Counted from the first letter of the stretch, positions 17,698 to 26,655 are shown. The stretch is DNA of 64,000 nucleotides from Lachnospira rogosae (GCF_040096455.1 NZ_JBBMER010000002.1:62001-126000), one strand, 5' to 3'. Notes: a model not told the origin generated them from the letters alone. A program made the numbers and translations.

Positions 17698-18807
17698 CTA
17701 ATCAAGCTTTTCCAGATACAGGCTTCCATTGCCTGATACAACACACGGAACAATCCATATTTTATTCTGTTGTTTAGACATAAGTCTTTCTGCTGAAAGC
17801 TTTAATTTTCCGTGCTTGTTAGCTGATATAAGAACATACACCGAATCCTGCCTTTGGTTCTTATTATTATATTCCTGCATATTATCAAGAATAATGCTGA
17901 ATTCCTGCATAGGAAGCTTCAGATCTATTCTTGCAAATGCCGTGTTGATACGTCCAAAATGTGACAGTCCGCTTCCAGCCTCTATCACTGTCTGCTCCTT
18001 AGTATCAATATCACAGCCATTAGATGTTACAGATACATTGATGCCCTTTCCTATAAGAAGCTGGGCCAGACCTGCCGCTATTGATATTGCCTGTTCAATA
18101 ACATCTTCCTGCATAAGAACGCCCTCGCTTTCAAGATTAAGCAGGATACATACATTACGGCTCACTGTTTCATTATACTGATTAACCATAAGCTTTCCCG
18201 TTCTTGCACTGGCATTCCAATTAACATCCCTTATGCTGTCATAAGACTGGTAATCCCTTATTCCTGCAAATACGAACTTATCCTCTAACAGATATTTTCT
18301 TCTTTCAAGCTCACCTAAAATACTGTTATTGACCTGTAAAAGATTATTAACATTTTCTGGCTTGGGATATACTGTAATCATATGATTAACATTTTTATTA
18401 TTAATCATAATATCGTTCATAAAAGCACCTGCAAATACAGTTTCAATGGCTTCTAATCTATATACACCCCTTCTGGCACACAATACATCTATCTTTCGTG
18501 TTACCCTCTGGTTAGAAAGAAGTGAAAATACATCGTTGCGGTAAGTCTTATCTGTAATTCTGGAATTATTATCCTCCTGCCCAAACACCAGATTCTTGTC
18601 TATGCTGAATTTAATATTAACACAAGGCAGTGGCATTCTCTTAGCATTAGTTACTGTCTCCACCATCTTGATAGTATCACCTTTTGTAGCTGTATTGCTG
18701 GAAAATGTAACATCAACCGATAAATTCCTGCTCCAGTTATCCCTGTAGGTAATCCTCAATATGTTGTATACAATAACAACACCTATAAGCATTAATATTA
18801 TATTCAT
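17698..18807 (-). CDS. DUF58 domain protein
   Basis: 369 residues. An N-terminal hydrophobic stretch (MNIILMLIGVVIVYNILRITY) is followed by a beta-rich region. The DUF58 core comes next: GIRDYQSYDSIRDVNWNASARTGKLMVNQYNE, then a von Willebrand A-like region (VCILLNLESEG). Members act with a MoxR AAA+ ATPase, probably as substrate adaptor or target of remodelling. Start overlaps the moxR stop by 4 bp, showing tight coupling; the DUF4129 gene follows. Confidence 0.9.
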   Translation of the reverse strand: MNIILMLIGVVIVYNILRITYRDNWSRNLSVDVTFSSNTATKGDTIKMVETVTNAKRMPLPCVNIKFSIDKNLVFGQEDNNSRITDKTYRNDVFSLLSNQRVTRKIDVLCARRGVYRLEAIETVFAGAFMNDIMINNKNVNHMITVYPKPENVNNLLQVNNSILGELERRKYLLEDKFVFAGIRDYQSYDSIRDVNWNASARTGKLMVNQYNETVSRNVCILLNLESEGVLMQEDVIEQAISIAAGLAQLLIGKGINVSVTSNGCDIDTKEQTVIEAGSGLSHFGRINTAFARIDLKLPMQEFSIILDNMQEYNNKNQRQDSVYVLISANKHGKLKLSAERLMSKQQNKIWIVPCVVSGNGSLYLEKLD

Positions 18808-19739
18808 CTATTGCTCCATTCTTCAGTAGGCACCTCTACCTGTGATAATGCCTCATTTATTGCCTGTTCCCTGTTCTCCTTAACAACTATTCCTGTATTA
18901 AATACAAGTCTGTGTCCCCATACGCATAAAGCAAGCTCTTTAATATCTGATGGAACAACATAATTACGTCCATTAACATAAGCGTATGCTCTTGCTGCAT
19001 TAACCATAGCTATTGAACCTCTTGGGCTTATTCCTATTGCAACACTTCCCATATTACGTGTAACTTCTGCAAGCTTTACAATATATTCTATAAGCGAAGG
19101 ATGAATATATATATTCTTAACCTCATTCTTCATAGCTTTAATATCTTCTTTGGAACATACATTAGAAATATCTTCTATTGGATTATCCTTAAGAAAACGG
19201 TTAAGTATTGTAATCTCCTCTTCCTTATCCGGATATCCCATTTCAAGCTTCATAAGAAATCTGTCAAGCTGTGCTTCTGGAAGCGGATATGTTCCTGCTG
19301 TTTCTATTGGATTCTCTGTGGCTATTACAATAAATGGTTCATCTAACTGTAATGTATCACCATCTATAGTAACCTGATGTTCTTCCATACACTCAAGCAA
19401 TGCTGACTGTGTTCTTGGTGTAGCCCTGTTAATTTCATCAGCAAGAATGATATTCGCAAATACAGGTCCTTTCTTTAATACAAAATCTTCACTCTTCTGG
19501 TTATATATATGTATTCCTGTTATATCTGATGGAAGCAGATCCGGTGTAAACTGCACTCTTCCAAAATCGCAGTCAATACTTTTTGCTAATGTCTTGGCAA
19601 GCATTGTCTTACCCATACCCGGAACATCTTCCAAAAGAATATGTCCACCTGCAAGTATGCTTGTAATTACTTTTTTTGTAACTTCCTCTTTACCGACTAT
19701 AACCTTTGAAACATTATCTAATATGTCTGTTATCTGCAT
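18804..19739 (-). CDS. MoxR family AAA+ ATPase
   Basis: Chaperone-like AAA+ ATPase that remodels or activates partner proteins. 311 residues: Walker A in LEDVPGMGKTMLAKTLA, MoxR signature GRVQFTPDLLPSDITG, Walker B ILADEINRATPRTQSALLECMEE, sensor 1 ATENPIETAGTYPLPEAQLDRF and the C-terminal lid with GISPRGSIAMVNAARAYA. First gene of the moxR-DUF58-DUF4129 set. The natural substrate is unknown. Confidence 0.93.
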   Translation of the reverse strand: MQITDILDNVSKVIVGKEEVTKKVITSILAGGHILLEDVPGMGKTMLAKTLAKSIDCDFGRVQFTPDLLPSDITGIHIYNQKSEDFVLKKGPVFANIILADEINRATPRTQSALLECMEEHQVTIDGDTLQLDEPFIVIATENPIETAGTYPLPEAQLDRFLMKLEMGYPDKEEEITILNRFLKDNPIEDISNVCSKEDIKAMKNEVKNIYIHPSLIEYIVKLAEVTRNMGSVAIGISPRGSIAMVNAARAYAYVNGRNYVVPSDIKELALCVWGHRLVFNTGIVVKENREQAINEALSQVEVPTEEWSNR

Positions 19740-19815
19740 TTAATTACCCCGCCTTTTCTTTAATTATATATTCTGTGCCTTACCTCATTTCACATATTAA
19801 TATAGTACCAAAAAA

Positions 19816-19842
19816 CCACAGATGTATCAATAACATCTGCGG
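19816..19842 (-). terminator. Terminator of the Lrp-type gene
   Basis: Minus-strand stem CCGCAGATGT / ACATCTGTGG with a 7-nt loop, followed directly by TTTTTTGG. Confidence 0.85.
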
Positions 19843-19878
19843 CTTTCTCACATAGAATTTTACCAAATTTTATTATAC

Positions 19879-20343
19879 TTATGCCTGTGGTTCTTCTCCC
19901 GGAAGCTCCTGATTAACATCAATTCCTCTTGGTGCAACAGGAGTTGAGAATACTATCTGTGTACTTGTCCTTCCGAACTTCTGTAACTGTCCGATAAATG
20001 TATCAAGCTCCATTGTACTTGGAAATACAACCTTAAGAAGCATTGAATAATTACCTGTAACACAGTTACATTCAACTACATTAGGGCAGGTTTTGATAAA
20101 TGGATAGAACTCCGGCTTCTGTACAGGTGCAACCTCAAGATTAATAAATGCTGTTATATGATAGCCTAATTTAATCTGGTTAATCTTAACCCCATAGCCT
20201 TCTATTATTTCTTCTTTCTCAAGTCTTTCTATTCTTGCTGAAACTGCTGGTGATGATAAAAACACATTTTCAGCCAATGCCTTAAGTGGCATTCTCGCAT
20301 TATTCTGAAGTAATGTAATTAATTTCTTATCAATTTTGTCCAT
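19879..20343 (-). CDS. Lrp/AsnC family transcriptional regulator
   Basis: 154 residues. The N-terminal winged HTH (MDKIDKKLITLLQNNARMPLKALAENVFLSSPAVSARIERLEKE) and a RAM/AsnC ligand-binding domain (about residues 62-140, with CVTGNYSMLLKVVFPS) are complete. It probably senses an amino acid. The gene is monocistronic, with its own terminator and a long leader. Targets cannot be deduced; the nearby leuA and moxR operons have no obvious shared operator. Confidence 0.92.
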   Translation of the reverse strand: MDKIDKKLITLLQNNARMPLKALAENVFLSSPAVSARIERLEKEEIIEGYGVKINQIKLGYHITAFINLEVAPVQKPEFYPFIKTCPNVVECNCVTGNYSMLLKVVFPSTMELDTFIGQLQKFGRTSTQIVFSTPVAPRGIDVNQELPGEEPQA

Positions 20344-20390
20344 AGTTGTCCTCCATTAATCTGTGGCATTGCTTTCTTAACATCAAAAAA

Positions 20391-20425
20391 GAGACAACCC
20401 GAGCCTTGTATGCCTGAATTGTCCC
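20391..20425 (-). terminator. Terminator-like hairpin in the leader of the Lrp-type gene
   Basis: On the minus strand GGGACAA pairs with TTGTCTC (one G-U) across a 21-nt loop, followed by TTTTTTG, 48 bp before the Lrp start. No minus-strand gene lies immediately upstream that needs a terminator, so attenuation is possible. The rest of 20344-20637 is AT-rich; a TATAAT at 20560-20565 is a candidate -10 for the plus-strand DUF1292 gene, without a good -35. Confidence 0.45.
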
Positions 20426-20637
20426 CTTTGACTTAACATATTAATTTATATGTAATATACACCTTTTTTTATAAATTGACAACCCCTAATTTTATGTTTT
20501 TTTATAGTTCTTTATTATTTTTCTTAACTTTTTTTCGTGTGTCTTCTTAATTTTTCTTTTATAATGTTTGCTTTTTATACTACTTATATGGTAAAGTTCT
20601 TATTGTATGTTAATGACTATATTTAATGGAGGCACTT

Positions 20638-20967
20638 ATGTCAGATAATAAAGATTTTAATAACAACTCTGAATATTCAACAGTAACATTATCATTAGAT
20701 GATGGCACTGAGTTAGAGTGTGCAATAATCCGTACTTTCCCAGCAGGAGATAAGAACTATATTGCACTTTTACCTATTGCAGATATTGATGAAGAAGAAA
20801 GTGAAGTATACTTATACAGATTTTCTCTTGACAGCAACAACGAGCCAGTTCTTGAAAATATCGACTCTGATGAAGAATATGAAATCGTATCAGATGCATT
20901 TGACGAAGAACTTGATGCTATGGAATATGAAGAACTCTACGAACAGGAAGACTCTGAGAACGAATAA
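20638..20967 (+). CDS. DUF1292 family protein
   Basis: Acidic protein of 109 residues, a common small Firmicute family of unknown function. Core: YSTVTLSLDDGTELECAIIRTF, KNYIALLPI, then SEVYLYRFSLD and an Asp/Glu-rich tail ending EDSENE. ATG 20638 is chosen because GGAGG lies 5 bases before it; ATG 20626 has none. Its last 31 bp overlap the 3' end of the helicase gene on the other strand. Confidence 0.9.
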   Translation: MSDNKDFNNNSEYSTVTLSLDDGTELECAIIRTFPAGDKNYIALLPIADIDEEESEVYLYRFSLDSNNEPVLENIDSDEEYEIVSDAFDEELDAMEYEELYEQEDSENE

Positions 20968-22853
20968 TCAACATAATGGTCATCTATCTCAGTAACAAAT
21001 CTTGAAATGGTTGTATCCTTGTTATATCTGCTTTTAGCATATAACAGATACAACTTTTCTTTTGCCCTTGTCATCGCAACATACATAAGCCTTCTCTCCT
21101 CTTCTATCTCATAATCAAGCACAGCTTTATTATAAGGAATTATCCCCTCAACCACGTCCATAATAAATACCACTTTGTACTCAAGTCCTTTACAACTATG
21201 CATTGTATGAAAATGTACTGCATTATCGTTATCTTGCGGATAAGAATTTTTAGAAGCCTTTATATTCTCAACTAATGCTGCATTTTTAGAATTATTCATA
21301 CTTATATTATTGTTATTAATATATTCCAGCCAGTTATCTATTGTGTCAAACTGCTTTGCCATTTCTTTGAATTCTTCAATCTTATCGTAAGCTTCTGTCC
21401 CGTTAATCCTATGCGTTAATATATATTCCTTATAATATTCTTCATAACCAATACCTTTAATTATATAATTAACCGCCGCATATGGCGACATATTTTTAAT
21501 TATATTCATATCAAACTGCCAATCATTGATTATATTTATCATTTCAGCATTATTCTCATAAGAAGCTCTTAGCTGTTCATAACTAAAAGGTTCTTTTATA
21601 AATGTCCTTTTTATATATCTTAATGGTTTATTGACAATCCTTAAGATATCCTCTCTTTTACATTTTCCCTTTGACACCTTAATATATGCAAGCATATCCT
21701 TAACAGCCCAGTAATCATATATATTCTCCTGTTTCATCACCGAAATGCAGGGAATTCCATCATCAATAAGTCTGGAATAATATATACCATTAATACTGTT
21801 GGTTCTTGATATAACAGCAATATCTGATGGTTCAATGCCATCTTCTATCAGCTTCTTTATACTATCCGAAAGCATTTTCTTAAGACTATGTATATCTTTT
21901 GCTTCCTGTACCTGTATACATTCTCCTACCATACCTGCTGATTTGATATTTTTGTAATAGCGTAGAGAATTATTACCAATAAGACTTCGTGCTGCTTTAA
22001 CAATATTATCAGTACACCTGTAATTGACATTCAGATTTATTATTTCTGCATTACTATAATAATCTTTAAATGCAAGCATAATATCAGGCTTAGAGCCTCT
22101 AAATCCATATATACTCTGATCATCATCTCCAACAGCAAATATATTCGCACTTTCCCCTGCAATCAATTTAATTGTGTCAAACTGCATTTTATTAATATCC
22201 TGAAATTCATCAATAAGAATATACTTGTATTTATCCTGCCACGCAGCTTTATAATCAGCCCTCTGTGTAAGAAGCTCATTGCACAGAACTACCATATCAT
22301 CATAATCTATAAGCCTTCTTGATATAAGCATTTTCCCATATTCTTTATATATTATCCTGAATGTTTTGTCGGGACAGGCTGTACTGATATACTCATCTAT
22401 ATTAAGACAATCATTCTTTACCTTGCTTATCTGTGATAAAATGCTGTTTACCATTTCATTTTCATCTGAATATTCAAGTTCAAAGCTTATAAGCTTGTCC
22501 CTGATAAAATTATATTGTAAATCTCTCGTAATAATGGAATTAACTGAATAATTATATGCGTGACGCAGTATCGTAAAAAACACCGCATGAAATGTACCAA
22601 ATGTAACTGGCACATTAAGACTTCCTTCTAAAGACATAAACCTTTCTTTCATAGACACCGCCGCCGCTTTGGTAAAAGTTATAACCAGTATTGATGACGG
22701 CTTGATATTATGCTTAATAATAAGGTTATATACTCTGTTAACTATAACTGTGGTCTTTCCCGAACCCGGACCTGCAATAACAAGTGCAGGTCCATCTTTA
22801 AAATGTATTGCTCTATTCTGTGCTTCACTTAAATGTATATCTGTTCTGCTAAT
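20937..22853 (-). CDS. UvrD/PcrA-like superfamily 1 DNA helicase with a non-AUG start
   Basis: ATP-dependent 3'-5' helicase, about 638 residues. Walker A AGPGSGKTTV lies about 30 residues from the start, then ITFTKAAA (motif Ia), LIDEFQDINKMQ (II), GDDDQSIYGFRGS (III), LNVNYRC (IV), TMHSCKGLEYKVVFI (V) and EERRLMYVAMTRAKEKLYLL (VI). Between the greA stop (22869-22871) and the Walker A motif the frame has no ATG, GTG or TTG. Codons after GAAAGGTGG (22860-22868) read ATA ATC ATT AGC. ATT 22853, or ATC/ATA just before, is the likely start. A GTG at 22658 would drop the ATP site. Fifteen codable bases separate it from greA in the same frame, so coupling or readthrough is possible. Confidence 0.85.
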   Translation of the reverse strand: MSRTDIHLSEAQNRAIHFKDGPALVIAGPGSGKTTVIVNRVYNLIIKHNIKPSSILVITFTKAAAVSMKERFMSLEGSLNVPVTFGTFHAVFFTILRHAYNYSVNSIITRDLQYNFIRDKLISFELEYSDENEMVNSILSQISKVKNDCLNIDEYISTACPDKTFRIIYKEYGKMLISRRLIDYDDMVVLCNELLTQRADYKAAWQDKYKYILIDEFQDINKMQFDTIKLIAGESANIFAVGDDDQSIYGFRGSKPDIMLAFKDYYSNAEIINLNVNYRCTDNIVKAARSLIGNNSLRYYKNIKSAGMVGECIQVQEAKDIHSLKKMLSDSIKKLIEDGIEPSDIAVISRTNSINGIYYSRLIDDGIPCISVMKQENIYDYWAVKDMLAYIKVSKGKCKREDILRIVNKPLRYIKRTFIKEPFSYEQLRASYENNAEMINIINDWQFDMNIIKNMSPYAAVNYIIKGIGYEEYYKEYILTHRINGTEAYDKIEEFKEMAKQFDTIDNWLEYINNNNISMNNSKNAALVENIKASKNSYPQDNDNAVHFHTMHSCKGLEYKVVFIMDVVEGIIPYNKAVLDYEIEEERRLMYVAMTRAKEKLYLLYAKSRYNKDTTISRFVTEIDDHYVDYSFSESSCS

Positions 22854-22868
22854 GATTATCCACCTTTC

Positions 22869-23369
22869 TTAGAAGCTCATAATCTTATCCCCTGAATCAT
22901 CTGTGTTCTCAATAGATAAAATCTCAATCCAATAGCTTATATTACTGTTGACGACCACTTCTACCCTATCTCCAGCCTTGTGTCCAAGTATTGCCTTGCC
23001 AAGAGGCGATTCAATACTTATAAGTCCTTCAAGAGAGTCACCTCTTACCGTTGTCACAAGCTTAATCTTCTCTGTAGAACCATCGTCCTCATATTTAACT
23101 TCAACTGTATTATTAACACCAGCCTCATCATCTGCCGACTCTTCTGATATTACCGTTGCTGTCTTAATCATTCGCTGAAGATATCTTATTCTGCTCTCAT
23201 TCTGATTTTTGAACTTCTTGGCGGCATAATACTCAAAATTCTCACTCAAATCGCCCTGTGCCCTTGCTTCTTTAACATCATCAAGAGCTTTTTTCCTCAC
23301 AATGTGAACCCTGTATTCGATCTCATCTTCCATTTTCTTGATATCACTTGGAGTAAGTTCATTATTCAC
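22869..23369 (-). CDS. GreA/GreB family transcript cleavage factor
   Basis: Rescues backtracked RNA polymerase by stimulating transcript cleavage. 166 residues: N-terminal coiled coil with the acidic tip region KEARAQGDLSENFEYYAAKK, then the FKBP-like domain with SIESPLGKAILGHKAGDRVEV. The acidic tip residues Asp and Glu in GDLSEN are present, so cleavage stimulation is expected. Upstream of and in the same frame as the helicase gene, with a single TAA between them. Confidence 0.9.
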   Translation of the reverse strand: MNNELTPSDIKKMEDEIEYRVHIVRKKALDDVKEARAQGDLSENFEYYAAKKFKNQNESRIRYLQRMIKTATVISEESADDEAGVNNTVEVKYEDDGSTEKIKLVTTVRGDSLEGLISIESPLGKAILGHKAGDRVEVVVNSNISYWIEILSIENTDDSGDKIMSF

Positions 23370-23415
23370 GATTACAACATCTCCTTAATATAAACATACC
23401 ATTACTATAAAAAGG

Positions 23416-24075
23416 CTATTCATTGCTTGTCTGTTTAACATATAAAATAGCTTTCTTTACCGGTGGAAGCATAATTACAATTATTGTAATAATTCCTTCT
23501 GCACCTATATATGCCGCATTATATGCTAACGAATATAATACAGCACTATTAAAGAATTCCGGTGTATACACCGCAAAGAATATCCAGCCTGATAAGAATG
23601 AGAAGAAGAATCTTCCAGCAATTCCTGCTATATAACCTTTAACCAACCCATTCTTGGAATTAGCAAATATTCCTGATAATCCTAATGCACCAAATGCAAA
23701 GATATAGTCAAGAAACATCTGTGGCAGACTGATAATATATGGATTAACAATAAGCTGTAATACTCCATACGCTATTGAAGCTGTCATACCTGCACTTATT
23801 CCATACCAGTATCCTATAAGCACGATAAACAGCATACTAAAAAGTGTTACTGAACCTCCCATAGGCATCTTAAATATAGTAATAAACGAAGTTAGTGTAG
23901 CGAGTGCAATAGCCATAGCTGATGTCACAAGCCTCTTTACGCTGTGTGTCTTCTTATCCTTTACTATAAAACCAACAGCCAGCACAACAATAACTACTGC
24001 TATCAGCACTACATATCCCAGTGGTGTAAGATTATAACTTATACCATCCTCACTCACAATCTTTGTTGCAAGCAC
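23416..24075 (-). CDS. thiT: ECF transporter S component, thiamine-type (ThiT-like)
   Basis: Substrate-binding membrane subunit that captures thiamine for an energy-coupling factor transporter. 219 residues. An extra N-terminal helix (YVVLIAVVIVVLAVGFIV) precedes six ThiT-like helices. Family features: GGSVTLFSMLFIVLIGYWYGISAGMTA, QMFLDYIFAFGALGLSGIF, GRFFFSFLSGWIFF and YSLAYNAAYIGAEGI. The start is GTG with GGGGAGG upstream. No TPP riboswitch is visible in the leader, which is unusual for thiT. The extra N-terminal helix is also unusual. Confidence 0.78.
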   Translation of the reverse strand: MLATKIVSEDGISYNLTPLGYVVLIAVVIVVLAVGFIVKDKKTHSVKRLVTSAMAIALATLTSFITIFKMPMGGSVTLFSMLFIVLIGYWYGISAGMTASIAYGVLQLIVNPYIISLPQMFLDYIFAFGALGLSGIFANSKNGLVKGYIAGIAGRFFFSFLSGWIFFAVYTPEFFNSAVLYSLAYNAAYIGAEGIITIIVIMLPPVKKAILYVKQTSNE

Positions 24076-24120
24076 TTATATCAACCTCCCCAATATTAAA
24101 TAATCATATATTCTTTTAGT

Positions 24121-24148
24121 ATTATAACATATTATTAAATATATGCAA
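24121..24148 (-). promoter_or_regulatory. Promoter of the thiT-like gene
   Basis: Minus-strand TTGCAT (24143-24148), 16-nt spacer, TATAAT (24121-24126); 45 bp before the GTG start. The leader is too short for a TPP riboswitch. Confidence 0.65.
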
Positions 24149-24195
24149 TATTCCGGAATAAAAAGTCGTAGAATATGTTTTTTATTGAAGTCTGG

Positions 24196-24245
24196 GGTGT
24201 TAGCGGATTGTTCGGATTACATAGCAATGCAGCAATCCGAACACC
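24196..24245. repeat. Short palindromic element resembling part of the 8.5-kb element
   Basis: GGTGT (24196-24200) and CGGATTG (24204-24210) face CAATCCG (24233-24239) and ACACC (24241-24245). An overlapping perfect pairing, GTTCGGATT (24210-24218) with AATCCGAAC (24234-24242), is also possible. The GGATTGT...AATCC core and internal GCAATGC-like centre resemble the second hairpin at 8576-8607. The remainder of 24149-24340 is AT-rich with nothing else recognised. Confidence 0.5.
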
Positions 24246-24340
24246 GCAATAAGTGTTAAAATTTCTTTTAACCCTTACATCATTAATATTCTATCAGCTA
24301 TTATAATCAATATATGATATCTTGTTTATTTATCATCTTT

Positions 24341-26359
24341 CTACCAGAATAATTCCCTATATGAATACTCACCTCTGTAATTAGAAGCATTGTAGTCCGG
24401 ATACTTATATGGCTTATAAGCATTTTCCATCGGCTCATCATCCTGCGTGTATATATACATATAATTATAATCCCACGTTACAATTTCATCTCTTGCATCA
24501 CCTAAAAGATTAACCGCCTCCGTGCAAAGAGTTGGGTGTCCGTCATCAGGGAACTTTACAACCTGTATTCCATTACCATCTATCATTCCACCTCTCTTAA
24601 CATCTGCATTAAGAAGTATGAAATCCTGTCCATCACCTGTCCAGTTAACCGGTGTAAGAAGATTACCATTAAGCTCATTCTCCATTTCCCACATATCATT
24701 GCCTTCACTGTCGTAGAAATATATAATGCCCTGATGTCCCCAGAAATTAACTACAGCCATCTCATATCCTTCTTTATCCGGACAGTAATTAGCAAGACTC
24801 ACTCTCTGTGCGTGTCCAATTCCGTCCTGTTTTAAAATATTACCTTCAAAGTCACAAAGAATAAAACCTTGTGTACCTGCAACACACGCAAAGAATTTTT
24901 TCCCTTTATTAGGACCTGTTTCAAATCTTCCTGGTACAATTTCATCAATGTGGTCTACCTTAAACGGCATAGTCCACATTTTCTTTCCATTACAATCAAG
25001 CATATTATATCCAACCAGCAGTTCATCATAGCCATCACCATTAATGTCAATTGCAAATGGAAAATGTCCTGTATTCTTATCACTCTGAAAATGCCACATA
25101 ACTTCAAGGTCATCATTTAACGCATATACCCTGCAATATCTGTCCTTAATAAGAATATCCCTTGGCTTGTCAAGTCCTCTGAAATTGCATATCCTCATTC
25201 CATCAGGGTTAATTCTGTCAAATGCATATTCTCCATCAGGAACACCTATAATTGTGCCATCTTCTTCCATTGTCGATAATGGTGTCTTTGCTCTTTTCTT
25301 AACATTTCCTGTCTTTCCGTCAAGTATAAGCACCTCGAAATTCTTGGCAGTTATAACCTCATCGTATCCATCACCATCAATATCATATATCTGCATTGGC
25401 ATATCAGCAGATATATTTCCTATCTCCATATTATCTGTAGGTTCACCATACTGCCATAATATATTACCATCCAAATCCATAGCAGTAAGACAGCTTATAG
25501 TTCCATATGCATCTCTGTTGACTCTTTTCTGACACTGGGCAAGCACCATCTGATACTCTCCATTACCAAGCAGATGTCCGAAACGTACCTGTCTTCCTGT
25601 TCCACAGCCTTTAAGGTCTATTTTCTTAACAAGCTTCATATGAGGATACCTGCTCTGTGCTTCTTTGCACTTATTCTTATATGCTTCCCTGTCGGCTTTA
25701 ATGCCTGCATCTGTATCCTCATCTACATTGACATTGATGTAGCCAAATGCCGCTGGTATAGTAGCCGTAATTGCTGCCTTTCCTCCCTGTACAGCATAAA
25801 CTGTATCAATATCTATATATTTAGTGCCATTAACATAGCACTCAACATGACTGCCGTTAACACTTACATTTAATGTATATGTATCGTCACTATTATAATC
25901 AAATGCTTTACTTTCAAGCTCTTCAACATTTTCTTTATGGCGGTAAACAAGCTTTACCTGCTTATCTTCAAACATAAATACAAGCATATTAAGCGAATTC
26001 TGTGCACAGAAACCAATACCGGCATTTCCCCATTTAGTGTTAAACATTCTGACACTTGCCTCTATATCATAATCTTTCCAAAATCTGTCCCCTGTTTCAA
26101 GTGTCGGAAAAGTTCTATGTGGCTCTGTATTATGAAGTCTCATCTGCTCCATATAATGCTTCCCACAATACTCCGTAATAACCCACGAAGCACCTTGACC
26201 ATTATATCTGTAATTGCACACAGGGTCATACCATTTTCCATAATACCCTGGATATTGCACAAAATGATACTCTCCCATTGCAGAATGATTCTTATCATAT
26301 GGGAACTCTCCTATTGGAAAATTCTTAAAATCTTCTTTGAGCAAATATATACTCTTCAT
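24341..26359 (-). CDS. Large cytosolic beta-propeller protein, possible rhamnogalacturonan-lyase-like
   Basis: About 672 residues, no signal peptide. Residues 1-215 look like a concanavalin/LamG-like sandwich (DIEASVRMFNTKWGNAGIGF, YTLNVSVNGSHVECYVNGTKYIDID). The rest has propeller blades with calcium-loop-like repeats DIDGDGYDEV and DINGDGYDELLVGYN, plus GDARDEIVTWD. The end YNASNYRGEYS recalls family 11 rhamnogalacturonan lyases (YNxxNYRAE), but overall similarity is too weak for a firm family call. An intracellular role on pectin fragments would suit this kind of gut bacterium; that is inference. ATG 26359 is preceded by GGAGG. It stands alone between terminators. Confidence 0.6.
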   Translation of the reverse strand: MKSIYLLKEDFKNFPIGEFPYDKNHSAMGEYHFVQYPGYYGKWYDPVCNYRYNGQGASWVITEYCGKHYMEQMRLHNTEPHRTFPTLETGDRFWKDYDIEASVRMFNTKWGNAGIGFCAQNSLNMLVFMFEDKQVKLVYRHKENVEELESKAFDYNSDDTYTLNVSVNGSHVECYVNGTKYIDIDTVYAVQGGKAAITATIPAAFGYINVNVDEDTDAGIKADREAYKNKCKEAQSRYPHMKLVKKIDLKGCGTGRQVRFGHLLGNGEYQMVLAQCQKRVNRDAYGTISCLTAMDLDGNILWQYGEPTDNMEIGNISADMPMQIYDIDGDGYDEVITAKNFEVLILDGKTGNVKKRAKTPLSTMEEDGTIIGVPDGEYAFDRINPDGMRICNFRGLDKPRDILIKDRYCRVYALNDDLEVMWHFQSDKNTGHFPFAIDINGDGYDELLVGYNMLDCNGKKMWTMPFKVDHIDEIVPGRFETGPNKGKKFFACVAGTQGFILCDFEGNILKQDGIGHAQRVSLANYCPDKEGYEMAVVNFWGHQGIIYFYDSEGNDMWEMENELNGNLLTPVNWTGDGQDFILLNADVKRGGMIDGNGIQVVKFPDDGHPTLCTEAVNLLGDARDEIVTWDYNYMYIYTQDDEPMENAYKPYKYPDYNASNYRGEYSYRELFW

Positions 26360-26505
26360 AACAATTCCTCCATTCATCTGATAAAAGCAGCACACATTCC
26401 ATTATAAGCTGCTTATCACGCAAAAATATTTAGTTGTCGTTCAAGAAACTATTGTTAATATACTACATTTTCATTAGCAAGACAAGACATTTATTTAATA
26501 AAAAA

Positions 26506-26541
26506 GATGTGGACATTTAATCATTTATCGATGTCCACATC
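26506..26541 (-). terminator. Rho-independent terminator upstream of the beta-propeller gene
   Basis: Perfect 11-bp arms GATGTGGACAT (26506-26516) and ATGTCCACATC (26531-26541). On the minus strand the stem is followed by TTTTTTATT. It may have ended transcription of the GGGtGRT gene before the element inserted. Confidence 0.8.
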
Positions 26542-26560
26542 CCACAATGAATATCAAAAA

Positions 26561-26590
26561 GAGAGCCTTTAGATTTCTCTAAAAGCTCTC
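26561..26590 (-). terminator. Second hairpin just outside the left attachment site
   Basis: GAGAGCCTTTAGA (26561-26573) faces TCTAAAAGCTCTC (26578-26590) with a 4-nt loop and one mismatch, followed on the minus strand by TTTTTGAT. Together with 26506-26541 it forms a double terminator 25 bp outside the att repeat. Confidence 0.7.
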
Positions 26591-26615
26591 TAAACAGCAT
26601 AAATGCTAGCTTTCT

Positions 26616-26655
26616 ATTAGAACTTACCTTCATCAGCAGCCTGCTGTACAGAAAC
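26616..26655. other. Left attachment site (displaced copy of the GGGtGRT gene 3' end)
   Basis: Identical over 40 bp to 34338-34377. Minus-strand reading still encodes the C-terminal SVQQAADEGKF and stop of the GGGtGRT protein, but no gene precedes it here. The bases on either side differ from the right copy, so the repeat ends are sharp. Confidence 0.93.

Noticed and set aside
22658..22658. GTG start of the helicase at 22658
   Set aside because: It would remove the Walker A motif that is plainly encoded in the same frame upstream.
24076..24340. TPP riboswitch before thiT
   Set aside because: No CTGAGA-type thi-box sequence on either strand, and the promoter is too close to the start.
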